From: Prevotellaceae bacterium
GTDB taxonomy: Bacteria; Bacteroidota; Bacteroidia; Bacteroidales; Bacteroidaceae
Length of the DNA: 34,911 bases
Direction of reading: 5' to 3'
Assembly: GCA_003150315.1 (NCBI GenBank)
Contig: QAML01000057.1
Span: 1 to 34,911 of the forward strand
The translations under genes were made by a program, and so were the position numbers. Under the pieces are notes generated by a model. It was not told the DNA's origin and did no database searches. It was given only the letters and a program-made list of their open reading frames with translations. Shown here piece after piece: positions 9,395-17,807 of this stretch. Positions within the stretch are counted from its first letter, which is position 1; every line of letters begins with the position of its first letter.

Positions 9395-10912
9395 ATGGTT
9401 AGGGAACGCCGGCGCACATATATTGCCATAGACCTGAAGTCGTTTTTTGCTTCGGTGGAGTGTGTGGAGAGAAATCTCAACCCGCTCACCACAAATCTTG
9501 TGGTAGCCGACATAAGCCGTACCGAGAAAACCATTTGCCTTGCAGTGTCGCCGTCGCTCAAAAGTTACGGAATAGCTGGCAGGGCAAGGCTCTTTGAGGT
9601 GGTGAGAAAGGTAAGAGCCGTGAACTATGAGCGTTTGTGCCGCAACGGCGGACGTGCGTTTTCGGGCAAATCCTATGACGATACCGAGCTGAAAGCTCAC
9701 CCCGAACTGGAACTCTCATACATTGTGGCGCAACCCGGGATGAAACGTTACATTGACTATAGCACGAGGGTCTATGCCGTATATCTTAAATATATTGCCC
9801 CGGAAGACATACACGTTTACTCGATTGATGAAGTTTTTATCGATGCCACGGAATATTTGGGCATATACAAGATGACGGCTCACCAACTTGCCATGAAACT
9901 CATACGCGAAGTGCTTTCGGCAACAGGCGTAACAGCCACGGCAGGTATAGGTCCGAATCTTTTTCTTTCAAAGGTGGCAATGGACATTGTGGCAAAGCAT
10001 ATTCCTGCCGACAAAGACGGGGTGCGCATTGCCGAACTTGATGAAATGAGTTACAGGCATACGCTGTGGGACCACAGACCCATTACGGATTTTTGGCGTG
10101 TGGGCAAGGGCACTGCGGAGAAACTGGGGACGTATGGCATGTATACCATGGGCGATGTGGCTTGGCAGTCCGAGAAAAACGAGGAACTGCTCTACAAACT
10201 CTTCGGTGTGAACGCCGAACTGCTCATTGACCACGCATGGGGATGGGAACCTTGCACAATAGAAGCCGTAAAGGCTTACAAACCCGAGACAAATTCCATG
10301 AGTCGTGGGCAGGTTTTGAAATGTCCGTACACCTTTATGAAAGCAAGAGTGGTTGTGAGGGAAATGGCACAGGGAATGGCACTCGAACTGCTTGACAAGC
10401 ACAAGGTAACAAACCGTCTGACGCTGACCATAGGCTATGATGCCGAAAGTTTGACAAACAACACTCCTATATCGGGCTATAAGGGCGAAATAAAGTTTGA
10501 CCGTTACGGCAGAAAAGTGCCCAAGTCGGCTCACGGAACGGAGAGCTTGGGGAGATTCACCTCTTCGGCAAAACTCATGACCGATGCCGTAACCGCGCTG
10601 TTTGAAAGAATTGCCGATGCGGGGCTTTTGGTGAGGCGCATGAACCTTACGGCAGAGCACGTGATAGACGAAAACAGCAGGGAAGCCGTCAGTGAAAAAC
10701 CGTTGGAGCTTGATCTTTTCAGCGACTACGATGCCGTTGTGGCGGAAAGGGAAAAGGAAAAAGCAGCACTTGATAAGGAAAGAAAGGTGCAGGAAGCCGT
10801 GCTGCGCATAAGGAAAACGTATGGAAACAATGCCCTTCTGAAAGGTCTGGACTTTGATGACGGGGCAACGGCAATGGAAAGAAACGCACAGATAGGGGGA
10901 CACAAGGCATGA
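9395..10912 (+). CDS. Y-family (DinB/UmuC-like) translesion DNA polymerase
   Basis: About 505 residues. The palm motif IDLKSFFASVECVERNL (metal-binding Asp) and the second catalytic motif YSIDEVFID (Asp-Glu) identify an ImpB/MucB/SamB-type Y-family polymerase. LAVSPSLKSYGIAGRARLFEV, GIGPNLFLSKVAMD and a little-finger region from about 330 follow. It resembles the UvrX/YqjW-type enzymes more than classic Pol IV, consistent with the YolD-like gene right after it. Such polymerases copy past damaged bases at low fidelity. The start is uncertain: 9395 gives the cleanest N-terminus, 14 bp after alkD; an alternative Met at 9365 would overlap alkD by 16 bp. The stop overlaps the next start by 4 bp. 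I see no LexA-type operator that I can support. Confidence 0.92.
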   Translation: MVRERRRTYIAIDLKSFFASVECVERNLNPLTTNLVVADISRTEKTICLAVSPSLKSYGIAGRARLFEVVRKVRAVNYERLCRNGGRAFSGKSYDDTELKAHPELELSYIVAQPGMKRYIDYSTRVYAVYLKYIAPEDIHVYSIDEVFIDATEYLGIYKMTAHQLAMKLIREVLSATGVTATAGIGPNLFLSKVAMDIVAKHIPADKDGVRIAELDEMSYRHTLWDHRPITDFWRVGKGTAEKLGTYGMYTMGDVAWQSEKNEELLYKLFGVNAELLIDHAWGWEPCTIEAVKAYKPETNSMSRGQVLKCPYTFMKARVVVREMAQGMALELLDKHKVTNRLTLTIGYDAESLTNNTPISGYKGEIKFDRYGRKVPKSAHGTESLGRFTSSAKLMTDAVTALFERIADAGLLVRRMNLTAEHVIDENSREAVSEKPLELDLFSDYDAVVAEREKEKAALDKERKVQEAVLRIRKTYGNNALLKGLDFDDGATAMERNAQIGGHKA

Positions 10913-11118
10913 ACAACAAATATGAAGAAATAATAAACCTTCCGCATCATGTGTCGAAAAGACATCCGCCCATGTCTATGGCTGCCCGTGCGGCACAGTT
11001 CGGTTCGTTTGCGGCTTTGAAGGGACATGGCGATGCAATAAAGGGCGTGGCAAAATTTTATGTGGCATCGGAGGGCGAAGATAACGATGAAGAGGACGAG
11101 GAAAACTGTGAAGAGTAG
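10909..11118 (+). CDS. YolD-like small protein
   Basis: A 69-residue protein with the YolD-family signature: INLPHHVSKRHPPMSMAARAAQFGSFAALKGHGDAI, followed by an acidic tail (EGEDNDEEDEENCEE). In Firmicutes, YolD-like proteins are usually encoded beside UvrX/YqjW-type Y-family polymerases and are thought to be accessory factors of the UmuD-like kind, though a direct role is not well established. Here the start overlaps the polymerase stop by 4 bp (ATGA), indicating translational coupling. The acidic tail is unusual next to the otherwise basic core. Confidence 0.82.
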   Translation: MNNKYEEIINLPHHVSKRHPPMSMAARAAQFGSFAALKGHGDAIKGVAKFYVASEGEDNDEEDEENCEE

Positions 11119-11147
11119 CAAGATAACTGTAGTGAGGAAAAATATAT

Positions 11148-11170
11148 TTAGAAACCTAAGACTTTTTGCA
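11148..11170. terminator. Weak bidirectional hairpin between convergent genes
   Basis: Between the converging YolD-like and cls genes there is a 4-bp stem TTAG/CTAA (11148-11151 with 11156-11159, loop AAAC). On the plus strand it is followed by GACTTTTTG, and on the minus strand by an A/T-rich run containing five Ts. The stem is very short, so this is only a possible shared terminator. Confidence 0.25.
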
Positions 11171-11184
11171 GAAACGCGCGGAAA

Positions 11185-12618
11185 TTAAAGCAACGGCGAC
11201 ACGATTCTTACAAAACTTTCGGCTACTCTTTGTATTTTGCTGCGCTTTTTCCAGCGTCTGCGACTGATAAACTCGCATGAGTGCAGGTCGTTTTCAAATC
11301 TGTTTTTAAGATTAACCGCGAGCTTCTCGTCATAAATAAATGCGTTGGCTTCGAAATTGTCTTCAAAACTGCGGAAGTCTGTGTTGGTGGAACCGACAGT
11401 GCAAAGCATATCGTCGCAAACAAAATATTTGGCGTGTATAAACTCCGGTCCGTAGGCGTAAACCTTTGCGCCGGCTTTGAGAACGTCTCCGTAGTAAGAT
11501 TCGTTTGCTGCTTTTATCCAGTAATGCTCCGATTTTGCGGGAACCATGATTCTCACGTCAATTCCGGCACATGCCGCCACCTGAATGGCGTTCAAAACTT
11601 GTTCCGTGGGCATTAAGTAAGGAGTGGTGAGGTAAAAATATTTTCGCGCATTCATTATTGCCCATACAAAGCCGTTCATTATATATGGTAATTCCGATGC
11701 CGGTGATGCGGTAACTATTTGCAGGCATCCCCTGTGTTCACTCTCTTCGTTTTTTGTTTGGGGATAGAACCCGCTGGTGGCAAGCATTTCGTTGCAGTTA
11801 TAATACCAGTCGGCCACAAAGGTTTGTTGCAGTCCGTATACGGCACTTCCCGTGAGCCGCAAGTGCATGTCTTTCCAGCCTTCTCCGTTTCTGCCGTAAA
11901 GATATCTCATGGCAATGTTCATGCCTCCTATATATCCTATTTTACCGTCTATTACCGCAATTTTTCTGTGGTTCCTGTAGTTCACGCGACGGGTGAAGCG
12001 CGAAAATCTGACGGGCATGAAACTTTTCACAATTATTCCCGCTGCGCTCATATCGTTGTAGAATTTGTTTTTAACCGACCAGCAGCCCACGTCATCGTAC
12101 ATAATTCTTACCACAACCCCACGCTTTACTGCGTCTTTGAGGAAATCGCTTACAATACGTCCGATGGCATCGCCCTCAAAAATGAAATATTCGAGATTTA
12201 TATGCTCCTTGGCATTGGCAATGTCTTTAAGAAGCGAAATAAACTTGTCTTCGCCACACTGAAATACTTTGGTGGTGCCAAGCAAAAAGGGAGGGGCAAA
12301 ATTTCGTCTGAGAAAGAATGTGGCAAGCGGCTTGCAGCTTTCAGGTATTCGGGCATTGTCGTGCGGAAGATAGTTTGCCAAATCCTTACGTTTCATCTGA
12401 TTTATCTCGCGACGCTGAAAGCGACGCTCTTTCCTTATGTCCTGCCCGAAAAAATAGAACAACAAAATTCCCACAACGGGAAGAGCAATGAGCACAAGCG
12501 TCCACGCCATAGTTTTAACAGGCTGTCTCTTTTCGAGAATAACTACCAGAATCGTGGCAGCCACTACGAGAAAATACAGAACGGTTATTATTCGGAATAT
12601 AACGTAGGTGGTGAGCAT
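11185..12618 (-). CDS. cls: Cardiolipin synthase (phospholipase D family)
   Basis: A 477-residue membrane enzyme that makes cardiolipin from two phosphatidylglycerols. Two N-terminal transmembrane helices (about 5-27 and 35-57, the PLDc_N segment ending in FFGQDIRKER) precede two HKD catalytic motifs, NHRKIAVIDGKIGYIGGMN and HAKYFVCDDMLCTVGSTNTD. The length is typical. It is a single-gene unit, convergent with the repair cassette, with a leader of about 100 nt and a possible -7 element at 12725-12732. Confidence 0.96.
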   Translation of the reverse strand: MLTTYVIFRIITVLYFLVVAATILVVILEKRQPVKTMAWTLVLIALPVVGILLFYFFGQDIRKERRFQRREINQMKRKDLANYLPHDNARIPESCKPLATFFLRRNFAPPFLLGTTKVFQCGEDKFISLLKDIANAKEHINLEYFIFEGDAIGRIVSDFLKDAVKRGVVVRIMYDDVGCWSVKNKFYNDMSAAGIIVKSFMPVRFSRFTRRVNYRNHRKIAVIDGKIGYIGGMNIAMRYLYGRNGEGWKDMHLRLTGSAVYGLQQTFVADWYYNCNEMLATSGFYPQTKNEESEHRGCLQIVTASPASELPYIMNGFVWAIMNARKYFYLTTPYLMPTEQVLNAIQVAACAGIDVRIMVPAKSEHYWIKAANESYYGDVLKAGAKVYAYGPEFIHAKYFVCDDMLCTVGSTNTDFRSFEDNFEANAFIYDEKLAVNLKNRFENDLHSCEFISRRRWKKRSKIQRVAESFVRIVSPLL

Positions 12619-12724
12619 GGTGCTTTATATGTTTTTGTGTGCAAGGTATTTACTTCAGTATGTTAGGTATTTGTTTCTATGTGTAAGGTGATGATTTCTG
12701 CGGACAAGTATCAATCTTTATGTG

Positions 12725-12732
12725 CAAAGTTA
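12725..12732 (-). promoter_or_regulatory. Putative -7 element for cls
   Basis: TAACTTTG on the minus strand matches TAnnTTTG. No TTTG is seen 19-21 bp further upstream. It lies 107 bp before the cls start and just beyond the hairpin terminator at 12766-12799, so it would give cls a promoter independent of anything transcribed further upstream. Confidence 0.5.
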
Positions 12733-12765
12733 TAAAAATCCGAAAAGTAGGGATGTGTTGCGCAG

Positions 12766-12799
12766 AAAAAACAACGCCGGCAGTTTCACAACTATCGGC
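12766..12799 (-). terminator. Intrinsic terminator
   Basis: On the minus strand GCCGATAGTT and AACTGCCGGC form a stem (12790-12799 with 12776-12785) with one mismatch and one wobble pair, around the loop GTGA. It is followed by GTTGTTTTTTC (six consecutive Ts at 12766-12771). It would end a transcript started near 12896. Confidence 0.65.
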
Positions 12800-12896
12800 A
12801 TCTCAAAAAATTGCTATGAAAGGAAGTGTAAATTCCAAATACTTTAAAATTCGCGTTTTGTTTTCATGACGCTAATACGTGTGGTGTTGCAAACCA
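12766..12896 (-). ncRNA. Candidate ~130-nt small RNA or leader, with a 7-codon ORF
   Basis: On the minus strand a -7 element TATATTTG (12902-12909) is followed by a 6-bp hairpin (12880-12898). Next is a 7-codon frame starting at 12867 (MKTKREF, stop at 12844), and finally a strong intrinsic terminator (12766-12799). No open reading frame of useful size lies inside. It sits between the terminator of the outer-membrane protein gene and the cls promoter. It could be a stand-alone small RNA or an attenuator leader for cls. It does not match any RNA family I can identify by eye. Confidence 0.4.
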
Positions 12897-12901
12897 CAAT
12901 G

Positions 12902-12909
12902 CAAATATA
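12902..12909 (-). promoter_or_regulatory. Putative -7 element for the candidate small RNA
   Basis: TATATTTG on the minus strand matches TAnnTTTG. The expected TTTG 19-21 bp upstream is not present, so the assignment rests on the -7 match and on the terminator about 100 bp downstream. Confidence 0.4.
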
Positions 12910-12963
12910 TAGAATTTTCTTTTCTCGAAGCATAAAATTTGTAAAAAACATAAGAAATCCCAT

Positions 12964-13009
12964 GCAAAAATAAAAAATGCAGCAAGAAATATGGCTTCTT
13001 ACTGCATTT
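12964..13009 (-). terminator. Intrinsic terminator of the outer-membrane protein gene
   Basis: A 14-bp inverted repeat (12975-12988 and 12996-13009, one mismatch, 7-base loop) lies 18 bp after the stop of the large outer-membrane protein gene. On the minus strand it is followed by TTTATTTTTGC. This is a conventional terminator. No copy of the R repeat is present at this 3' end. Confidence 0.75.
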
Positions 13010-13027
13010 GTTGATTGGTATATGGGA

Positions 13028-15955
13028 TTATCTTCTTCCGCCCGGTCTTCCAAATCCTCCTCTTCCCGGTCCCCTTCCCGGTCCGCCAAACTTCGGACCT
13101 CCTTCATTGCTTCCTGCGTTGTTTTTTCCGCCAAAGATGTTCAGACGGTATATGAAGTTAAGCATGAAGTAGGAGTTAATGCTGTTGTTCCAGGAGTCGG
13201 AACGCATTTGAGCCGTTATAGAGCGCGACACATTGCTTTGGTTGTGAAGTATGTCGTAGAACTGAAGCGACAGAGTGGCTGCGTTGCCTTTGAGGAAGCT
13301 TTGCGCAATTTGCGCGTTCCATATAAGTTCGTTCGTATTCATTGAATGGTCTGCGTAGCCTTTTCTCGAGTTCATGCGAATGTCTGTTGAGAGTTGCATG
13401 TTCCACGGGAGGGTTACGTTAAGCTCTCCGCCGTAGTTAAAGTTCCATGTGTCGAGGTTGGCGTTGGTTTGCAGTTCGTTTTTAGCGTGCTGATAGCTTA
13501 CGCCGCCTCTTACTCCGAATTCGAAAAGCCCCGTGCGGAATGTCAGACGCAGATGTTCGCGGAGCGTAAGGTTTTTGGTGGTGTTCTTGCTGCTTGTTGT
13601 GTCGTTGCCGGTGCTCACGTAGCCCACGTTGTTTGAGTAGTTGTAGCCTGTATAGGATCCGATGGTCCAATTCTTGTTTTTGCCGAACGATGTGTTGAAC
13701 ATAAAGTCTCCGTCAGTGTTCCAGTTTCCGTTTATGTTCTCCGGTCGGGTGGTTCTTACGCCCGTGTTTTCGTCGTAGTGCATTGCGTTGCTTATGCTGT
13801 TAGATGTCTGGTTGAACGTAAGGCGAGCCATCCAGCCTGTTTGCGACTTAACGATATAGTTGTTGTAGAAAAGTTCGAAGTAGTTGTTCCACGACGGTTT
13901 CAATCCCGGGTTACCTTTAGATATATACAGCGGGTTTGAATCGTCGGTTACATCCAGAAGGTCGGTCATGGAAGGTTGTGATGACGAACCGCGATATCTT
14001 ATGTTCATTTCCGATGTGTTTGAAATTTTGTAGCGCAAACGCACATTCGGAGATACGTTGAACACGTTGCGGGTTACCACTGTGTCGAGACGGTCCTTTT
14101 GATATTCAAGTTTTGTTTTGCGAGGTTCGAAATTTACTGCGGCATGAAATTGCAGGTTCTTGGAGTTGTATCTCACGCCAACAGACATTTTATGGGTGTA
14201 GTTCTTATATGTGGCATACTGACTGTTTCGCATGTTGAGCGTCATGCGCAGAGAGTCGGCATCGGTGGGCAGAGTTCCTATGACTGGTGAGTACATGTCT
14301 CTCCAGGCCGGCAGTGAGTCGAGCTGATAAAGCGAGCGGTCGGAATTGGAATAAGAATATCCGTATTCATAGCTTGCCTGCGCAAAGAGATTCTTTACTA
14401 TCGGTTCGCTGTAACTGATTCTGCCGCTCAGCCCCCAGTTTTCCGAAGGATTGTTGCTGTATTGGTTGGTAAAGGTATTGCGACTTGCCGCGCTTTCCTG
14501 GAAATATTTTATGTCGGAACGCGAGAAACTTTTGCTTTTCGAGTTTCCCCAGTTACCGTTTGAGCTTATCGAGATGTTTCTTCCCTTGCTGTTGAGTTTT
14601 CTCACCACCATTGCCCAATAGCTTGCCGAGTTGCTCGAACTGTTGCCCGTTGAAATGCGGTGGTTGGTGTTTACGGCTATGTCTTTAAGCGCAGAGGCTG
14701 TGTCGGAGAACATTGTTCCGAGCGGGTCGGTTATACCTGCGATGGAGTAGGGGTCGTTGTTGAATGTTGCCGTGCGGTTTTGGCTCCAATTGTTCGATTC
14801 GCTGTAGGAATATTCGGGAGCAAACATCACGGTTGTCATAGAATCGGGTTTCCATTTCAGCCACATTCTGTAATTGAAGTTAGAGGAGTGGCTGTAGTCC
14901 TGGCTTCGCGAGTTCGAGAACGATGACGTGCCGGCGGAGTTGAGGAATGTTTCGGAGTTGGAGCGCGATTGGCGGTCGGTTGCGCTATGGCTCCAACGCA
15001 TGTTGCCGTTTATTTCGAATCGTCCGGCTTCTTCTTCCTTCTTTCCGTTGTCCCATCCTGCATCGAAGCCCGCGCTTTTGTTTGCGCTAAGCCCGCTGCC
15101 GCCTCCGCGTCCCGGTCCGAAATGGCGGTCGCCCGTGTTGTTGGCGTTGCCAAACACAGTTTCGTGGTCATGGTCGGTATATCGGTTCACGAACAGATCG
15201 CCCGTGTATCGGTCTTTGCTGCCGTAGCCCAGCGAAGCGTTGCTCACCCAGCTTTCTTTCAGTTCTTTTTTCAGACCTATGTCGAGAACGGTTTCTTCAT
15301 TGCCGTCGTCAATGCCTGTCTGCTTGGTGTAGTCGCTTTTCTTTTCATACGATTTGATGTTCGATACCAGTTCGGTGGGAAGATTCTTCATGGCAATCTT
15401 TGTATCGCCCTTGAAGAAGTCTTTTCCGTTCAGGAGAATCTGCTTTACGGTTTTTCCGTTTATTTTTATTGTTCCGTCATCGCTTACTTCCGCTCCGGGC
15501 AGCTGCTCCACGAGGTTTTCGAGTGTAGAACCCACAGGAACGCGATAGGCGGATGCGTTGTACTGGAAGGTGTCGGACTTCATTTCCACTTTTGCCGCCT
15601 TGGCGGTTACGGTGGCTCCCTTAAGCATTACTTCGCTTGTGTTCAAAGCCACTGTGCCGAGCTTTGCCTCGGGTGCTTTCTTGCTCAGTGTGGCGTGGCG
15701 ATACTCTGCGTTGTAGCCTATGAACGAAATTTTAACGAGATATTCGCCTGCTTTTTTCACGCTTAGCGAGAATATGCCGTTTTTAGAGGTGCTAATGCCG
15801 TTTACATAGGAAGAGTCTTTGTTGAGCAGCTGTATTGTGGCAAGCTCAATGGGAGTTCCGGCGGCTTTGTCGGTTACTTTTCCCGAAACGGTGTATTGCG
15901 CGTGGGCTGCAACGATTGTGAGACAGGCGCAAAGCGACAACAATAATTTTTTCAT
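13028..15955 (-). CDS. Outer-membrane beta-barrel protein with carboxypeptidase-regulatory-like domain (TonB-receptor-like)
   Basis: A 975-residue protein. A signal peptide (1-20, ending AHA) precedes a carboxypeptidase-D regulatory-like domain (about 21-110; YTVSGKVTDKAAGTPIELATIQL). A plug-like domain follows (about 120-235; LEQLPGAEVSDDGTIKINGKTV, then LLNGKDFFKGD), and then a long Ser/Asn/Tyr-rich beta-barrel. It fits the Bacteroidetes outer-membrane beta-barrel family related to TonB-dependent receptors. No SusD-like partner is adjacent, so the ligand is unknown. After the barrel there is a low-complexity Gly/Pro/Arg-rich tail of about 35 residues ending in RPGGRR, which is unusual because barrels normally finish with an aromatic last strand. 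It is a monocistronic unit ended by the hairpin at 12964-13009. No convincing promoter was found upstream. Confidence 0.9.
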   Translation of the reverse strand: MKKLLLSLCACLTIVAAHAQYTVSGKVTDKAAGTPIELATIQLLNKDSSYVNGISTSKNGIFSLSVKKAGEYLVKISFIGYNAEYRHATLSKKAPEAKLGTVALNTSEVMLKGATVTAKAAKVEMKSDTFQYNASAYRVPVGSTLENLVEQLPGAEVSDDGTIKINGKTVKQILLNGKDFFKGDTKIAMKNLPTELVSNIKSYEKKSDYTKQTGIDDGNEETVLDIGLKKELKESWVSNASLGYGSKDRYTGDLFVNRYTDHDHETVFGNANNTGDRHFGPGRGGGSGLSANKSAGFDAGWDNGKKEEEAGRFEINGNMRWSHSATDRQSRSNSETFLNSAGTSSFSNSRSQDYSHSSNFNYRMWLKWKPDSMTTVMFAPEYSYSESNNWSQNRTATFNNDPYSIAGITDPLGTMFSDTASALKDIAVNTNHRISTGNSSSNSASYWAMVVRKLNSKGRNISISSNGNWGNSKSKSFSRSDIKYFQESAASRNTFTNQYSNNPSENWGLSGRISYSEPIVKNLFAQASYEYGYSYSNSDRSLYQLDSLPAWRDMYSPVIGTLPTDADSLRMTLNMRNSQYATYKNYTHKMSVGVRYNSKNLQFHAAVNFEPRKTKLEYQKDRLDTVVTRNVFNVSPNVRLRYKISNTSEMNIRYRGSSSQPSMTDLLDVTDDSNPLYISKGNPGLKPSWNNYFELFYNNYIVKSQTGWMARLTFNQTSNSISNAMHYDENTGVRTTRPENINGNWNTDGDFMFNTSFGKNKNWTIGSYTGYNYSNNVGYVSTGNDTTSSKNTTKNLTLREHLRLTFRTGLFEFGVRGGVSYQHAKNELQTNANLDTWNFNYGGELNVTLPWNMQLSTDIRMNSRKGYADHSMNTNELIWNAQIAQSFLKGNAATLSLQFYDILHNQSNVSRSITAQMRSDSWNNSINSYFMLNFIYRLNIFGGKNNAGSNEGGPKFGGPGRGPGRGGFGRPGGRR

Positions 15956-16346
15956 TTATTCATTTTGTATATAATGGCATGAAACAATCGGCTTTTCCCC
16001 CACCGTGTAACGGTTTTCGGGGTTTTGCTGTTATTTTGACCGTGAACCAAGTGTCAAGGTTTAATCTGTAAAATGTTTTTTATGTTTTTTCGGCAGAAAT
16101 ATCAGTTTTTGTCGTCGGATGTAGGTTTTTGAAGGTAAAAATCCCGTTCGTTTTTGCTTCGAAAACGGACATCGAAAAACACACATGGCTTGTTGTGAAA
16201 AATACAAGGCACTTATTTTAAAATATGTGCCTTGTATTTCAAAATATATGCCTTATATTTTTCGGTTTTTCAGACCATTGAAACACAATGACTTACAAAG
16301 GGTGGATTTTTTGCCTTGAAAACGGCTGTTTTCGGGGCTCGAAAAG
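15956..16346. other. Intergenic region between the outer-membrane protein gene and rodA
   Basis: This 391-bp region holds repeat R3 (16174-16296) and a small perfect hairpin GAAAAC/GTTTTC (16318-16333) near the rodA stop. About 15956-16170 must contain the promoter of the outer-membrane protein gene, but no TAnnTTTG match was seen there. Confidence 0.5.
16174..16296 (-). repeat. R3: intergenic phased-palindrome repeat
   Basis: Half-sites start at 16184 (CATGGCTTG), 16205 (CAAGGCACT), 16226 (TGTGCCTTG) and 16247 (TATGCCTTA), each 21 bp apart with A/T-rich 12-bp linkers. After 35 bp comes ACTTAC at 16291-16296, giving the 113-bp span. The hexamer side faces the rodA stop, 50 bp away. Read on the minus strand (the direction of rodA), the element ends with a T-run (GTGTGTTTTTC). 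The order of half-site orientations differs from R4 and R5, but spacing and total length are the same. Confidence 0.9.
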
Positions 16347-17807
16347 TCATACTTTTCTTGCCGCGTCAATGCGGAGGAATATGAACAGGAGAATGGTGAA
16401 TCCCCAGAGCGACGAACCTCCATAGCTGAAAAACGGCAGGGGGATGCCTATGACGGGAGTGAGTCCTATGACCATGCCCACGTTTATGAACATGTGAAAC
16501 AGGAATATGCTCAGCACACAATAGCCGAAAATGCGCCCGAAAGCAAAGCTCTGGCGTTCGGCAAGGGTTATGAGGCGCAGAATGAGACACAGATAGATGG
16601 TTAAAACCACGGCTGCGCCCACAAAGCCCTTTTCCTCGCCTATGGTGCAGAATATGAAATCGGTGTCTTGCTCGGGCACGTATTTCAATTTGGTTTGTGT
16701 GCCGTTCAGGAAGCCTTTGCCCAGTATTCCTCCCGAACCTATGGCTATTTTGCTTTGGTTTACGTTATATCCCGCGCCGCTCAGGTCCTGCTCTATGCCC
16801 AAGAGAACTTTCACGCGCTGTTGCTGGTGATATTCGAGCACATTGTTCATGACATAGTCGGTGGAAAAGAAAAAAGCCAACGAAGCTCCGGCAAACAGGG
16901 CTATGTAAAGAAACTTCAATCGCTTGAGCATTAACGCCTGAATGAGCAGGTATATTATTGAAGCGGCAATCACCGCGAGCATTGCCAAACCTACGTCGAA
17001 AGGTATGACGAACCGCGAGAAAAGATAGCACAGCAGTATTATTGCTCCGCCTATTCCCCCTATTCGCAGGGCGTGTGTGTGGTTTGAAGATACTATACGG
17101 GTTATAATGGTGGTGAAAAACCATATCATCAACAGCACCGCAAATTCGCTGATCGAAGTGTGGGTGCCGTTGACAAGTAAATCGGTGAATTTGAGCCCCA
17201 CAACAAAGTACAACACAGCCGCAAACCCTGCAAACAGTACGCTTCCGTTCATGCCTTCGCGGTAGAGCATGAGAAAGAAAGCCGTGTAGATGAGTGCCGA
17301 ACCGGTTTCGCGCTGCATGACAATGAGAGCCATGGGCAGAAGAATCAATCCGAGCGTGGCGGCAAACTCTTTGGGGCGGCGTATGTCGTATCCGTAATGT
17401 CCCATGAACTTTGCCAACGCAAGTGCAGTGGCACATTTTGCAAATTCGGCCGGTTGTATGCTAAGACTTCCGAGTTTAATCCACGAATACGAACCTTTTA
17501 TGTCTGTGGCTATGAAAGGAGTTATGAGCAGCAAGCCCATAAAGGCAATATATATGACGTATGCAAATGTGTCGAACACCTTGTCGTCGAGCATAAGTAT
17601 GACAAAAGCCACGACAAAAGAACAACCAATCCAAATGAGCTGTTTGCCCGAACGCAAATCGGGGTTGAAGAAATCCGGCTGTCCGTATTCGTAGCTCGCA
17701 CCGCAGATGCTGAACCAGCCCAATACCACAAGGACGAGAAATAACGCAATGGTTATCCAATCAAGTTGCTTCAGCAAAGAAGGTTCTTTAACGTTCGCTG
17801 TTACCAT
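16347..17807 (-). CDS. rodA: Rod-shape-determining protein RodA (SEDS glycosyltransferase)
   Basis: A 486-residue polytopic SEDS-family protein that polymerises lipid II into peptidoglycan during elongation, working with PBP2. About ten transmembrane segments are visible, with SEDS features such as KQLIWIGCSF, SYSWIKLGSLSIQPAEFAK, VNQSKIAIGSGGILGKGFLNGTQ, the FIFCTIGEEKGF loop and GIPLPFFSYGGSSLW near the end. The frame extends 26 codons upstream to 17885. I chose the Met at 17807 because it gives a normal N-terminus (MVTANVKEPSLLKQLDW) and overlaps mrdA by only 20 bp. It is the last gene of the cell-shape operon, followed by repeat R3. Confidence 0.96.
   Translation of the reverse strand: MVTANVKEPSLLKQLDWITIALFLVLVVLGWFSICGASYEYGQPDFFNPDLRSGKQLIWIGCSFVVAFVILMLDDKVFDTFAYVIYIAFMGLLLITPFIATDIKGSYSWIKLGSLSIQPAEFAKCATALALAKFMGHYGYDIRRPKEFAATLGLILLPMALIVMQRETGSALIYTAFFLMLYREGMNGSVLFAGFAAVLYFVVGLKFTDLLVNGTHTSISEFAVLLMIWFFTTIITRIVSSNHTHALRIGGIGGAIILLCYLFSRFVIPFDVGLAMLAVIAASIIYLLIQALMLKRLKFLYIALFAGASLAFFFSTDYVMNNVLEYHQQQRVKVLLGIEQDLSGAGYNVNQSKIAIGSGGILGKGFLNGTQTKLKYVPEQDTDFIFCTIGEEKGFVGAAVVLTIYLCLILRLITLAERQSFAFGRIFGYCVLSIFLFHMFINVGMVIGLTPVIGIPLPFFSYGGSSLWGFTILLFIFLRIDAARKV

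Noticed and set aside
9968..10903. 311-codon minus-strand frame opposite the Y-family polymerase
   Set aside because: Shadow of a gene with intact catalytic motifs; the product is low in recognisable features.
11719..12666. 315-codon plus-strand frame opposite cls
   Set aside because: Antisense to cls, no domain or motif visible.
12844..13134. 96-codon minus-strand frame after the outer-membrane protein gene
   Set aside because: It overlaps the end of the outer-membrane protein gene in another frame and runs through that gene's terminator; its acidic low-complexity start is the shadow of the Gly/Arg-rich tail.
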